Below, piece after piece: positions 33,901 through 47,000 of a stretch of 64,000 bases of DNA. The translations under genes and the position numbers were made by a program. Location: positions 124,001 through 188,000 of the forward strand of contig OZ251246.1 in NCBI GenBank assembly GCA_965240325.2, given 5' to 3'. The DNA comes from Rebecca billardiae RCC1528 (taxonomy: Eukaryota; Haptophyta). Each line of letters begins with the position of its first letter. The first letter of the stretch is position 1. The notes below the pieces were generated by a model. It worked only from the letters and a program-made list of their open reading frames with translations, was not told the DNA's origin and did no database searches.

Positions 33901-36900
33901 TGTAGTTGGCGATGAAGCGGCGCTTGCCCGCCACCGCGAGCTGCAGGTACGCCGCGTCGTTCGTCGTCACCGACCCGTCCAGCGTCGGGTCGAGCTGCGA
34001 GAGCCGCCACGCGCAGAAGCTGCCCACGTTGTACTCGGACGAGCCGAGCACGACGAGCGCCGCGACGCGGATGTCGAACGAGGTGAAGGCGCAGTCGCCC
34101 GAGACGTCGCCGTACACGCGCTCGGTGCACGGGTCGCACGACTGCAGCCGCCGCGCCGCGCGCGCCGCCGCGCGCGCGCCCGCCGCGCGCCGCGCCGCGG
34201 CGAGCGCGGCGCGCGCGCCGAGCCGCGCGTCGGCGGCCTCGGGCGGCGCGCCGAGGCGTCCACCCGACGGCGCGCCGGCGGCGGGCGCGCCCGCCGCGTC
34301 GGCGAGCGCGCGCCGCGCGGCCGACACGCTCGCGACGCCCGCGCCGGCGAAGATGTCGGCGTTCTGCGTGCGCGTGGTCTCGCCCGAGCCGTCCTGCGTG
34401 ACGAGCTCGACGATCGTGCCGCTGAACGCCGCCGAGCCGGTGGCGAGCACGTCGAAGGTGATGGTGCCGATCTGCAGGTACGTGCCCGCGTCGGTCGAGG
34501 CGGTGTCGTCGCCGACGAGCAGCACGCGCGTCACCGGGTCGTTGATCGTGCACGTGGCCCACGCGAGCGAGGTGGCGCAGCCGGAGGCCTGGAGCAGGCT
34601 CGAGTCGAGGAAGATCTCGATCTGGAAGTTGACCAGCTTCTCGCCGCCCGTGTTGGCGTACACGCCCACGGAGAGTTGTGAGCCCGACTGCGCAAACTGC
34701 AGCCCGGCGCTGTCGCCGAGGTCGACGTCGTTCACGGCGGGCCGGAGGTTGGGCGAGACGGTCACCTGCAGGTCGGCGGCGGAGGCGCCGGCGGGGAGCG
34801 CGGCGTCGCACGCCCACGCGACGGACGCCGTCGTCGCGCCCGGCGCGTTGCCCTGCAGCGTGAGCACGCCCTCCGCGTCCACGCTCACCGCATCCGTGTC
34901 GTCCGAAGCGAAGTCAAACAGCTCGGCCGTGGGCACATAGAAGCCGCTGCCGGCCGCGTCGTCCCAGACGGTGCCGTCGTCAAAGGTGACGGCGACGCCG
35001 AGCGCGCGCGTGGTGCCCTGCTGCCCGACGAGGTCGAACGCCTTCGCGCCGTTCGACGCGCGCGAGAGCACGAGCTGCGTCGGCTGCACGGGCGTGGACG
35101 CGTCCACGGTCACGCCGAGCGTGCTGCCGAGGCTCAGCCCCTGCCACAGCACGTCCAGCTGCGTGACGCCCGCGCCGACCGGCCGGAGCTCGGCGGCGGA
35201 GACGGTGGCGACGGCGGCGTCGGAGGAGGAGAAGGTGGCGGCGCTCGTCACGTCGACGACGCTGCCCGCGACGTCGCTCAGCGTCACGCTCGCCGCGAGC
35301 GCCGCGCGCTGGAAGGACGACGTGCAGCCGATCGCCGAGAGCGTCGTCGCGTCGACCGCCGCCGAGCCCGAGTACGCGGGCGAGGGCGAGGCGAAGAGCG
35401 CGATGGACGCGACCTCGACCAGCTCGATCGTGAGCGTCTTGTCGCCGTCGAAGCCGGGGACGAGCGCGGCGAAGAGCGGCACGCGGCCGTGCACCGTCAG
35501 CGACGACGGGCACGCCGGGTTGCTCGCCGCGCCCGCGATCACGCTCAGCACGTTGCCGCTCAGGCTCGCGCACTGCTCGGAGCCGTCGTCCGCGCTCAGC
35601 GTGAAGTTGGCGCGCGCGTCGGTCGAGAAGTCGACGGTGGTGTCGTCGTCGTACGTGACGAGCATCGTCAGCGTCGCGCCGGTGGGCAGGCTCACCGGCG
35701 GCTGCGACGCGCCCTCGGACGGGTCGGCCACGCGCGCCGCGGACGCGCTGAACGTCGAGATGGCGGTGGGCGCGGGCACGGCGATCGCCACGCGCGCCGA
35801 GCCAACGGCCGCGGCGCCGCCGGCGGAGGCGCACGCGACCCACGACGCCTGGAGGAGGGGGCCTGACTGCGCGATCGCGTTGGTCGCGACGGTCGCGCGC
35901 CACGCGTCCTCCTCGCCCACGCCGCGCGACAGCTCGAGCGACGCCGTCGTCGAGCTGAGCGCCAGCTCCGCGTGCGGCACCGGCTGCACCGAGCCGTCGG
36001 AGAGCGTCGCCCACGCAAACACGCGCGCCTCGTCGCCCTCCGCGTCGAGGAGCTGCGCGAGCGCGAGCGTGGGCTGCACCGCGTCCTCGTACTCGGGCGA
36101 GGCCTGCGGCGCGCTGCTCCACGCCGTCTCCTCCGGGTTGAGCGCGACGACGCTGAGCGACGTCACGTTGGCCGCGCTCGCGCCCAGCGTGAGCGTCGCG
36201 GGCGTCGCCGCGCCCGGCGCGCCTCCGGAGAGGCTGACGTTGGTCGAGCCCGCGCCCGCGCCCGCCGCGCCGGACACGTGCCACACGCCGGTGGTGCCGT
36301 CGAAGCTGACGCTCGCGAGCGCGCCGTCGTCGCTCGCCAGCGTCACCTCCGCGGACACGTCCACCAGCCCGTCGGCGAAGCCGGCCGCGAGCGCGGCCGT
36401 CGAGCCGGCGCCGCCGTCCGAGTTGTCGTAGGAGAAGGCGGCCAGCAGCCGCGCGCGCGTGCGGCCGTAGGGCGCGTACGGCGCGGTGCACTCGGCGGAG
36501 GCGGAGCGGAGGAGGCCGCCGATGGGCGAGAGCGTCGGCGCGTCGAGCTGCACGCGCGCGCGCCGCGGGTACCACACGCGCAGCGGCACCGTGTCGTTCA
36601 CGGCCGCGTCCGCGGCGAGCGCGAGCGCCACGCGCGCCGCGGCCGCGCCCGCCGTGTGCGACGCGTCGAGCGAGAGCGCGCACGCCGAGCTGACGCTGAG
36701 CACGGACGCGTCGGCGGGCGCGTCGGCGAGCGCGCAGGTGAACGTCGAGCCCGCGCTGCCGCTCGCCGGCCCATCCGCCGCGCGCGAGTACAGCACCGTC
36801 CCGGCCAGCGTCGGCGCGTCCGCCGCGCCCGACAGCGGGCCCATGTTGACGCGCTCCGCGTCGCCGCTGCCCGAGACGTAGCCGACGAGGCCGAGCGGCG

Positions 36901-37990
36901 TCGAGGCCTGCACGGTGAGCTGCGCGTCGGCCTGCGCGCCGCCGCGCTCGTCGTCCAGCTGCGCGGCCACGTTGGTCACGAACGGGTTGCCGCCGCGGTT
37001 GATCAGGTCGTTCACGAACACGGACAGCACCGCCGGCTGCGAGCCGGTCGGCGCGGCGCCGAGCACGCTGAAGGTGACGCTCAGCAGCTCCACGTCCGTG
37101 CCCGTCACGTCGGCGTCGTCCGTCGAGGCGGGCACGCCCGAGACGAGGATGCCGAGCTCGCCCGTCGCGTCCGGGTCCTCCGGGCTCACCGTCGGCGTGT
37201 TGTACGCCGACGCCACCGCCGTCGAGCCGTACGAGAGCACGGCCGGGTCGTAGCTGAACGTGAGGCGGAACGAGGTGCACGGGAAGCCGCCCGTGTGCGC
37301 GTACGCCGTCGCGACGATCGTGTCGGAGTGGAAGCGGGGCGAGTGGGCGAAGTCGACGCGCACGCCGGCGGCGGAGAGCGGCGTGTGCGTCGGGCTCTGC
37401 GCGAGCGCGATCGCCGAGCTCAGCGCCGCGCCCACCGAGCCGCCGCCCGACGGCGTCGCCGTGACGCTCACGTGCAGCGCGCGCGCCTCCGACTGGGAGA
37501 ACCACGAGGGCGCGACGCTGTGCGAGCACTCGGCGAGGCCGCTCGTCTGGTCGGCCGCGGCGCACGAGACGGTGGTCGAGTCGCCCGCCGTGCTCTGCAG
37601 CGTGAGGCTCACGCCCAGCCCCGACAGCTGCACGTTCGTCCGCCCCGACTCGTCGCGCAGCTGGTAGGTCACCGCCACGTCCGCGCGGTCGGCGTACACG
37701 ACCGCCGTGCGCACCCACGCGCGCACGCTCGCCGGGTCGCGCCGCTGCACGCGGAAGGCGGAGTTGCCCGAGATGGAGGTGATCAGCGCGTCGGAGCCGC
37801 TGAAGCCGGAGAGCGCGCCGCGCAGCACGCCGCGCTCGTTCGGCGTGTTCCCCGCGAAGAAGCCGAAGCCGCCCGCGTGCTGCGCGCCGCTCGACGACTC
37901 GGTGCCCGGCACGCGCCGGCCGAGGGTGAGCACGGACGAGTACACGAGCGCGTGCGCGCCCTCGACCAGCTGCTCGGCCGTGTACGAGAG

Positions 37991-38025
<35 letters not shown>

Positions 38026-41000
38026 GGCTGGGCGAGGCGAGCGCCGGCGGCGGCGGCGAGGGCGGCGGCGAGGGGAGCGGCGAGGGCGGCGGCGAGGGCG
38101 GCGGCGAGGGCAGCGGCGAGGGCGGCGGCGAGGGCGGCGGCGCCGGCGGCGGCGGTGCCGGCGGCGGGCTGGGCGGCGGTGCCGGCGGCGCGCTGGGCGG
38201 AGGAGAAGGCGGCGGCGCCGGCGGCGGGCTCGGCGGCGGCATCGGAGGCGGCGACGGCGGGGGCCGCGGCGGCGGCGGCTGTGGCGGCGGCGACGGTGGC
38301 GGCGACGGCGGAGGGGCTGGCGGCGGCGATGGCGGCGGTGTCGGCGTTGGCGCCGGCGGAGGCGATGGCGGCGGCAATGGCGGCGGGCTCGGCGGCGGGC
38401 TTGGCGGCGATGGCGGCGGGAATGGCTGCGCACGCGGTGGCGGCGGAGGCAGCGGCGGCGGGCTCGGCGGGGGCGAGGGCGGCGGGCGTGGCGGAGGAGA
38501 CGGCGGAGGCAGCGGTGGCGGCGGGCTCGGCGGCGGGCGCGGCGGCGGGCTCGGCGGCGGGCTCGGCGGCGGGCTCGGCGGCGGCGACGGCACCGCGGCG
38601 GGCGGCGGCGGGCTCGGCGGCGGGCTCGGCGGTGGGCTCGGCGGCGGGCTCGGTGGCGCCGACGGCGGAGGCGACGGCGGCGGGCTCGGCGGCGGCGCAG
38701 GAGGCGGCGACGGCGGCGGCAACGGTGGCGGCAACGGCGGCAGGCCCGGCGGCGGGCTGGGCGGAGGCGACGGCGGTGGCGCCGGCGGTGGGCGCGGCGG
38801 CGGCAGCGGCGAGGGCGGCGGCGAGGGCGGCGGCGAGGGCGGCGGCGAGGGCGGCGGGCTCGGCGGCGAGGGCGGCGGGAACGGCTCGGAACGCGGCGGC
38901 GGTGGCGGCTGAGGCGGCGGGCTCGGCGGTGGCGACGGCGGCGCGCTCGGAGGAGGAGACGGTGGCGGCAGGGGCGGCGGTGGCGAGGGCGGCGGACGTG
39001 GCGGCGCGGCCGGCGGCGGGGAAGGAGGCGGCAGCGGCGAAGCCGCTGGCGGTGGCGGGCTCGGCGGAGGCGAGGGCGGGGCCTGTGGCGGTGGCGACGG
39101 TGGCGGCGATGGCGGCGGCGATGGCGGCGGAGAGGGCGGCGGCGATGGCGGCGGGCTCGGCGGAAACGGCGGCGGGAACGGCTCCGTTCGCGGAGGCGGC
39201 GGCGGCGCCGGCGGAGGGGCCGGCGGCGGCGATGGTGGCGGCGATGGCGGCGGCGATGGCGGCGGCGATGGCGGCGGTGGCGTCGGCGGCGCGCGCGGAG
39301 GGGGGCTGGGCGGGGGGCTGGGCGGCGGGAGTGGCGCCAACCCAGGCGGTGGAGACGGAGGCGGGCTGGGCGGCGGCGCAGGCGGCAGCGCAGGCGGCGG
39401 CGATGGCGGCGGCGATGGCGGCGGGCTGGGCGGCGACGGAGGCGGGAACGGCTCCGTGCGCGGCGGAGGTGGCGGCGCAGGCGGCGGGCTCGGAGGTGGC
39501 GACGGCGGCGGGCTCGGCGGAGGCGATGGCGGAGGGGTTGGCGGTGGCGGCGACGGTGGCGGCGAAGGCGGGGCCACGGGCGGCGGACTCGGCGGCGGCG
39601 CCGGCGGCGGGGAAGGCGGCGGCACTGGCACTGCAACTGGCGGCGGCGGGCTCGGCGGCGGGCTCGGCGGCGGGCTCGGCGGAGGGCTCGGCGGCGGCGA
39701 AGGTGGAGGGCTCGGCGGTGGCGCCGGCACCAGGCCGGGTGGCGGCGGGCTGGGCGGCGGGGACGGCGGAGGCGCGGGCGGCAGCGAGGGCGGCGGACTA
39801 GGCGGCGGGGCAGGCGGTGGCGACGGTGGCGACGCGGGCGGTGGCGATGGCGGTGGCGATGGCGGGAATGTGGGCGGTGGCGAGGGCGGCGGACTCGGTG
39901 GCGGCGACGGAGGCGACGGAGGCGGGAACGGCTCCGTGCGCGGCGGAGGTGGCGGCGCAGGCGGCGGGCTCGGAGGTGGCGACGGCGGCGGGCTCGGCGG
40001 AGGCGATGGCGGAGGGGTTGGCGGTGGCGGCGACGGTGGCGGCGAAGGCGGGGCCACGGGCGGCGGACTCGGCGGCGGCGCCGGCGGCGGGGAAGGCGGC
40101 GGCACTGGCACTGCAACTGGCGGCGGCGGGCTCGGCGGCGGGCTCGGTGGCGGGCTCGGCGGAGGGCTCGGTGGCGGCGACGGAGGAGGGCTCGGCGGTG
40201 GCGCCGGCACCAGGCCAGGTGGCGGCGGGCTGGGCGGCGGGGACGGCGGAGGCGCGGGCGGCAGCGAGGGCGGCGGACTAGGCGGCGGGGCAGGCGGTGG
40301 CGACGGTGGCGACGCGGGCGGTGGCGATGGCGGTGGCGATGGCGGGAATGTGGGCGGTGGCGAGGGCGGCGGACTCGGTGGCGGCGACGGAGGCGACGGA
40401 GGCGGGAACGGCTCCGTGCGCGGCGGAGGTGGCGGCGCAGGCGGCGGGCTCGGAGGTGGCGACGGCGGCGGGCTCGGCGGAGGCGATGGCGGAGGGGTTG
40501 GCGGTGGCGGCGACGGTGGCGGCGAAGGCGGGGCCACGGGCGGCGGACTCGGCGGCGGCGCCGGCGGCGGGGAAGGCGGCGGCACTGGCACTGCAACTGG
40601 CGGCGGCGGGCTCGGCGGCGGGCTCGGTGGCGGGCTCGGCGGAGGGCTCGGTGGCGGCGAAGGTGGAGGGCTCGGCGGTGGCGCCGGCACCAGGCCGGGT
40701 GGCGGCGGGCTGGGCGGCGGGGACGGCGGAGGCGCGGGCGGCAGCGAGGGCGGCGGGCTAGGCGGCGGGGCAGGCGGTGGCGACGGTGGCGACGCGGGCG
40801 GTGGCGATGGCGGTGGCGATGGCGGGAATGTGGGCGGTGGCGAGGGCGGCGGACTCGGCGGCGGCGACGGAGGCGACGGAGGCGGGAACGGCTCCGTGCG
40901 CGGCGGAGGTGGCGGCGCAGGCGGCGGGCTCGGAGGTGGCGACGGCGGCGGGCTCGTCGGAGGCGATGGCGGAGGGGTTGGCGGTGGCGGCGACGGTGGC

Positions 41001-44000
41001 GGCGAAGGCGGGGCCACGGGCGGCGGACTCGGCGGCGGCGCCGGCGGCGGGGAAGGCGGTGGCACTGGCACTGCAACTGGCGGCGGCGGGCTCGGCGGCG
41101 GGCTCGGCGGCAGGCTCGGCGGAGGGCTCGGTGGCGGCGACGGAGGAGGGCTCGGCGGTGGCGCCGGCACCGGGTCAGGTGGCGGCGGGCTGGGCGGCGG
41201 GGACGGCGGAGGCGCGGGCGGCAGCGAGGGCGGCGGGCTAGGCGGCGGGGCGGGCGGAGGCGACGGTGGCGACGCGGGCGGTGGCGATGGCGGTGGCGAT
41301 GGCGGGAATGTGGGCGGTGGCGAGGGCGGCGGACTCGGCGGCGGCGACGGAGGCGACGGAGGCGGGAACGGCTCCGTGCGCGGCGGAGGTGGCGGCGCAG
41401 GCGGCGGGCTCGGAGGTGGCGACGGCGGCGGGCTCGGCGGAGGCGATGGCGGAGGGGTTGGCGGTGGCGGCGACGGTGGCGGCGAAGGCGGGGCCACGGG
41501 CGGCGGACTCGGCGGCGGCGCCGGCGGCGGGGAAGGCGGTGGCACTGGCACTGCAACTGGCGGCGGCGGGCTCGGCGGCGGGCTCGGCGGCAGGCTCGGC
41601 GGAGGGCTCGGTGGCGGCGACGGAGGAGGGCTCGGCGGTGGCGCCGGCACCGGGTCAGGTGGCGGCGGGCTGGGCGGCGGGGACGGCGGAGGCGCGGGCG
41701 GCAGCGAGGGCGGCGGGCTAGGCGGCGGGGCGGGCGGAGGCGACGGTGGCGACGCGGGCGGTGGCGATGGCGGTGGCGATGGCGGGAGTGCCGGCGGTGG
41801 CGATGGCGGCGGCGACGGCGGCGGGGCTGGAGGCGACGGAGGCGGGAACGGCTCCGTGCGCGGCGGAGGCGGCGGGGCCGGCGGTGGGCTCGGTGGTGGC
41901 GACGGCGGCAGGCTCGGCGGCGGCGATGGCGGCGGAACCGGTGGCGGCGGACTCGGGGGTGGACGCGGTGGCGGGCTCGGCGGCGGGCTCGGCGGCGGTG
42001 CGGGCGGTGGGTATGGCGGTGGCGTCGGCACAGCAGCGGGAGGTGGTGGGCTCGGTGGCGGACTCGGCGGCGGGCTTGGTGGCGGGCTGGGCGGCGGCGA
42101 CGGTGGCGGCGCGGGAGGCGCCCCAGGTGGCGGCGAAGGTGGCGGCGACGGCGGAGGCGAAGGCGGCGGCAGCGGCGTCTCCAGCGGTGGTGGCGGGCTC
42201 GGCGGTGGCGACGGCGGCGGGGATGGCGGCGGCGCAGGCGGCGGCGAGGGCGGCGCGCTCGGCGGTGGCGACGGTGGCGGCACCGGCGGCGGCGGCGACG
42301 GCGGCGGCGACGGCGGAGGCAAAGGCGGTGGGCTGGGTGGCGGTGCCGGCGGCGACGGAGGCGGGAACGGATCCGTGCGCGGCGGCGGCGGCGGCTGTGG
42401 TGGCGGGCTCGGCGGCGGAGACGGCGGCGGCGTCGGAGGCGGCGGGCTCGGTGGCGGACGCGGTGGCGGAGAAGGCGGCGGGCTCGGCGGTGGCGACGGC
42501 GGCGGCGACGGCGGCGGTGTAGGCACCGCAGCCGGCGGCGGCGGGCTCGGTGGTGGGCTGGGCGGCGGGCTCGGAGGCGGGCTGGGCGGCGGCGACGGTG
42601 GCGGCGCGGGCGGCGCCCCAGGCGGCGGCGAAGGTGGCGGCGACGGCGGAGGCGACGGAGGCGGCAACGGCGTCTCCAGCGGTGGCGGAGGGCTCGGCGG
42701 TGGCGACGGCGGCGGCGATGGCGGCGGCAAAGGCGGCGGCGAGGGCGGCGCGCTTGGCGGTGGCGACGGTGGCGGCACTGGCGGCGGCGGCGACGGCGGC
42801 GGCGACGGCGGAGGCGAAGGAGGTGGGCTGGGTGGCGGTGCCGGCGGCGACGGAGGCGGGAACGGATCCGTGCGCGGCGGCGGCGGCGGCTGTGGTGGCG
42901 GGCTCGGCGGCGGAGACGGCGGCGGTGACGGCGGCGGGGACGGCGGCGGCGTCGGAGGCGGCGGGCTCGGTGGCGGACGCGGTGGCGGAGAAGGCGGCGG
43001 GCTCGGCGGTGGCGACGGCGGAGGCGACGGCGGCGGTGTAGGCACCGCAGCCGGCGGCGGCGGGCTCGGTGGCGGGCTGGGAGGCGGGCTCGGCGGCGGG
43101 CTGGGCGGCGGCGACGGTGGCGGCGCGGGCGGCGCCCCAGGCGGCGGCGAAGGTGGTGGCGACGGCGGAGGCGACGGAGGCGGCAACGGCGTCTCCAGCG
43201 GTGGAGGCGGGCTCGGCGGTGGCGACGGAGGTGGCGACGGCGGCGGCGCAGGCGGCGGCGAGGGCGGCGCGCCTGGCGGTGGCGACGGTGGCGGCACCGG
43301 TGGCGGCGGCGACGGTGGAGGAGACGGCGGCGGTGAAGGCGGTGGGCTCGGCGGCGGAGCCGGAGGCGACGGCGGCGGGAACGGATCCGTGCGCGGCGGC
43401 GGCGGCGGCGCAGGCGGCACGCTCGGCGGCGGCGAAGGTGGCGGGGACGGCGGCGGAGACGGTGGCGGAGCCGGAGGCGGCGGACTCGGCGGCGGCGTCG
43501 GAGGCGGGCTCGGCGGTGCTGACGGCGGAGTCGACGGTGGCGGTGACGGTGGCGGCACCGGCACGGCCGCTGGCGGTGGAGGGCTCGGCGGCGGCCTCGG
43601 TGGCGGGCTCGGCGGCGGCGATGGCGGCGGCGACGGCGGCGGCGCGGGCGGTGCCCCAGGCGGCGGCGAAGGCGGCGGTGCTGGTGGCGGTGATGGTGGT
43701 GGCAATGGCGTCGCAACCGGTGGCGGCGGGCTCGGCGGCGGCGATGGAGGCGGCGAGGGCGGTGGCGAGGGCGGTGGCGAAGGCGGGGCGCGTGGCGGCG
43801 GAGATGGCGGCGGCACCGGCGGCGGAGGAGAAGGCGGCGGCGACGGCGGTGGAGATGGCGGTGGGCTTGGCGGCGGTGACGGAGGCGACGGCGGCGGGAA
43901 CGGCTCTGCACGTGGCGGTGGCGGCGGCTGCGGCGGCGGGCTAGGCGGCGGCGACGGCGGCGGGCTGGGCGGAGGAGACGGTGGCGGCGCCGGTGGTGGC

Positions 44001-47000
44001 GGGCTCGGCGGTGGCCGCGGCGGAGGGCTCGGCGGCGCGCTCGGTGGCGGGCTTGGTGGCGGAGACGGCGGCGGGGCGGGCGCAGCCACTGGCGGCGGTG
44101 GGCTTGGCGGGGGACTCGGAGGCGGGCTCGGCGGTACAGACGGAGGCGGCGACGGTGGAGGTGCCGGCGGCGCGGCAGGTGGCGGCGACGGCGGCGGTGC
44201 TGGGGGGAGCGACGGTGGGGGCGACGGCGGCGGCGCAGGCGAGCCCATCGGTGGCGGCGGGCTCGGCGGTGGCGATGGCGGCTGCGACGGTGGTGGCGAA
44301 GGCGGAGGGGCAGGCGGCGGGGACGGAGGTGGCTTGGGTCCCGGCGGCGGGGACGGTGGCGGGGTGGGCGGTGGGCTGGGCGGCGGAGCCGGGATTGGTG
44401 GTGGCGATGGCGGCGGCGCGGGCGGTGGCGACGGCGGCGGCTGCGGCGGTGGCGAAGGGGGCGGCAGCAGAGGCAGCGGTGGCGGCGATGGAGGCGGCGA
44501 TGGCGGTGGGGATGGTGGTGGCGACGGCGGTGGCAGAGGTGGCGGGGCTGGTGGCGGCGCCGGAGGCGGCGGACTCGGCGGTGGCGCCGGAGGCGGCGGC
44601 GACGGTGGCGGTAGCGGTGGCGGTGGCAGCGGAGGCCCAATCACCACTGTCGAGAGCAGCGGCGTGAACGTGTACAGGAAGTCGGCGTAGAACTGCGCGG
44701 ACGAGCCGAGGAACGGGAACTTGCGGTCGTCAGCGCCGTTGCCCAGCGCGTCCGTCGTCTCGATCATCACAGCAACGCCCAACGACCCGCTGAGCGCCTG
44801 CGGCCACCCGCCGCTCGGGTACACGCCCACGCTGAACACGCCATTGGCGTACTCACCGCGCCCCACCCAGTAGCCTTCGGTCGACGTGCCGTTGTCCGTG
44901 CCGTTCACGTACACTGGCGTGTATGACGCAGTGGCCGCGCCGATCTCGAAGAAGACGCTCGTCTGGCTGTCGTCGGCGACGGTGTTGTCGTCCTTTGTCA
45001 CGACGACGGACACCACGAGCGGGTCGCTCGTGCCGACGCCAACGGCCCCCGACGTGATGCTGTAGCTCGTCAGGAAGCGGTACTTGCCCGCGACTGTGCG
45101 CAGCAGGTACTGCGCATCCTGCGCGCCCGTGCTGTTGTCCAGCGTCGGGTCGAGCGCGGATGCGCACGTCGTCAGCCCGGACACGCCGACGATGTACTGC
45201 GAGAGCACGCGCACGTCGAATGAGGTCAGGGCGCAGTCACCGTTCACATCGCCGGCAACGCCAGCCGAGCAGCCCGAGCACTCCGCCAGCCGCCGCACGC
45301 GCGCCGCCCGGCTCGACTCGGTCGGCACAAACAGGGGCGGCACGTACTCAGCGGCCAGCGCGAGCGCGCGCCGCCGGCTGACGGTCGTCGTGAGGCCGCC
45401 TGCGCCCGCGAAGAGTTCGGCGTTCTGCACGCGCGTCTCGGTCGCGCCCTGCACGGTCACGAGCTCGACGATGCTTCCCGTCAGCGACGTGCTCGCCGAG
45501 GACAGCACGTCGAATGTGACGGAGCCGATCGAGGCGGCAGTGCCGCTGGTGATCTGCGATGCCGTGTTGCCCACAAACCTGACCTCGTTCAGCGGATCGT
45601 TGATCGTGCACTCGGCCCACGAGAGCGTGCTGCACGACGTCGCGACCAGGACAGCGCTGTCGATGGCCAGCTCGATCTGGAAGTTGACCAGGTACTCCGA
45701 GCCGCCACCCGTGTTCACGCGCACGGGCACCGTCAGCGAGTTGCCAGACTGCTGGAACTGCAGTCCGCTCGCTGAGCCGAGGTCCACGTCGTACGTGCCA
45801 GGCTGCAGGTTCGCCGTCACGTCGAGGGCGTCGGCCACCGCGCCGGCATCGCGCGACGTCGCGGTGATCGAGTTCGCCGCGTCACGGCTGTTGCCGGCGA
45901 TCGTCACCACGCCGTTCGGGTCGACGCCGAGCACGGCCGCGTCGTCGCTCTCAAAGCTGAGCACCTCTGACACGCTCACGTACCCCAGCGACATCAGGTT
46001 GGTGTACTGCACGCTGTCCTCGAGCGTGACGAGCGCGCTCAGCGTGCTCGACGTGCCGTTGGTGGCCAGCAGCGACGCGCCGGACGTCAAGCCGCCCAGG
46101 CCCAGCGTCAGCGCCGTCACCTTCACCGCCGTCGCGTCGACGTAGACGGTGGCTGACGCTGTGAGCGTGCCCCACGTCGCGTTGATGAGCGCAACGCCCG
46201 CGCCCACGCCGATGACAGTGCTGCCCGACGTGGTCGCGACGAGCGTGTTGTTCGACGCCAGCACCACCTCTGCGGCCAGCAGCGTGGGCGAGATCACCGT
46301 GCCGTCGCTTAGCGCGGCCGATGGCGTCGTGGCCGTGCGCTGGAACGTGGTGGACGCGCCGATCAGCCCGAGCGTGTCGTCGTCGAGCGTGATCTCGAAT
46401 GACGCGCCAGCAGCCGTCACGACCGGCACCTCGACGAAGCCATTCAGGAGGTACGAGTCGACGAAGACGGTCACGTTGAGCGCAGTGCACGTTGCACCGC
46501 TCGCCATCGTCACCTCGTTCACGCCGTCGAATGTGGCGCACGACGACGGCACCGAGAGCGTGATGTTGGTGCGCGGGTCGGTGGTGAAGTCCACCTGCGA
46601 CTCGTCTTCAAACGTGACCGTGATCGTGACGGTGAGCGACGTGGGCAGCGACGTCGGCGGCTCGGCAGCAGGGTCGCCCGGCACGGTCACCTTGGCGGCC
46701 GATGTGCTCACGCCCACGCTCACCGCGTTCGGCAACTCTAGATCCACGCGCGCGCGGCCCGTCGCGAGCACGGCGCTGCACGAATCGATCCAGCTCGCGT
46801 CGAGGAGCAGGCCCTCCTGCGACGTGGCAAACGTTGCCACGGTAGCCGTCCACGGCGACGATGCGTCGCCCGGCGCACCGACGGTGAGACTCGACGTGCG
46901 GCTCGTCAGCGTGACCTCAGTCGACGGCACGAGCTCGTACGAGCCGTCGCCGAGGTACGCGTACGTGTACACGCTCACCGTCTGCCCTTCGGCCGTGAGC

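Noticed and set aside
39290-41800. Regular repeats that could suggest a CRISPR array
   Set aside because: Units are 480 bp, fully coding, without short repeats alternating with unique spacers, in a eukaryotic gene.
35972-44640. Arg-rich and His/Arg-rich open frames on both strands, over 2,000 codons
   Set aside because: Frame-shifted readings of the same GC-rich repeats; no domain content, and they overlap the well-supported minus frame.
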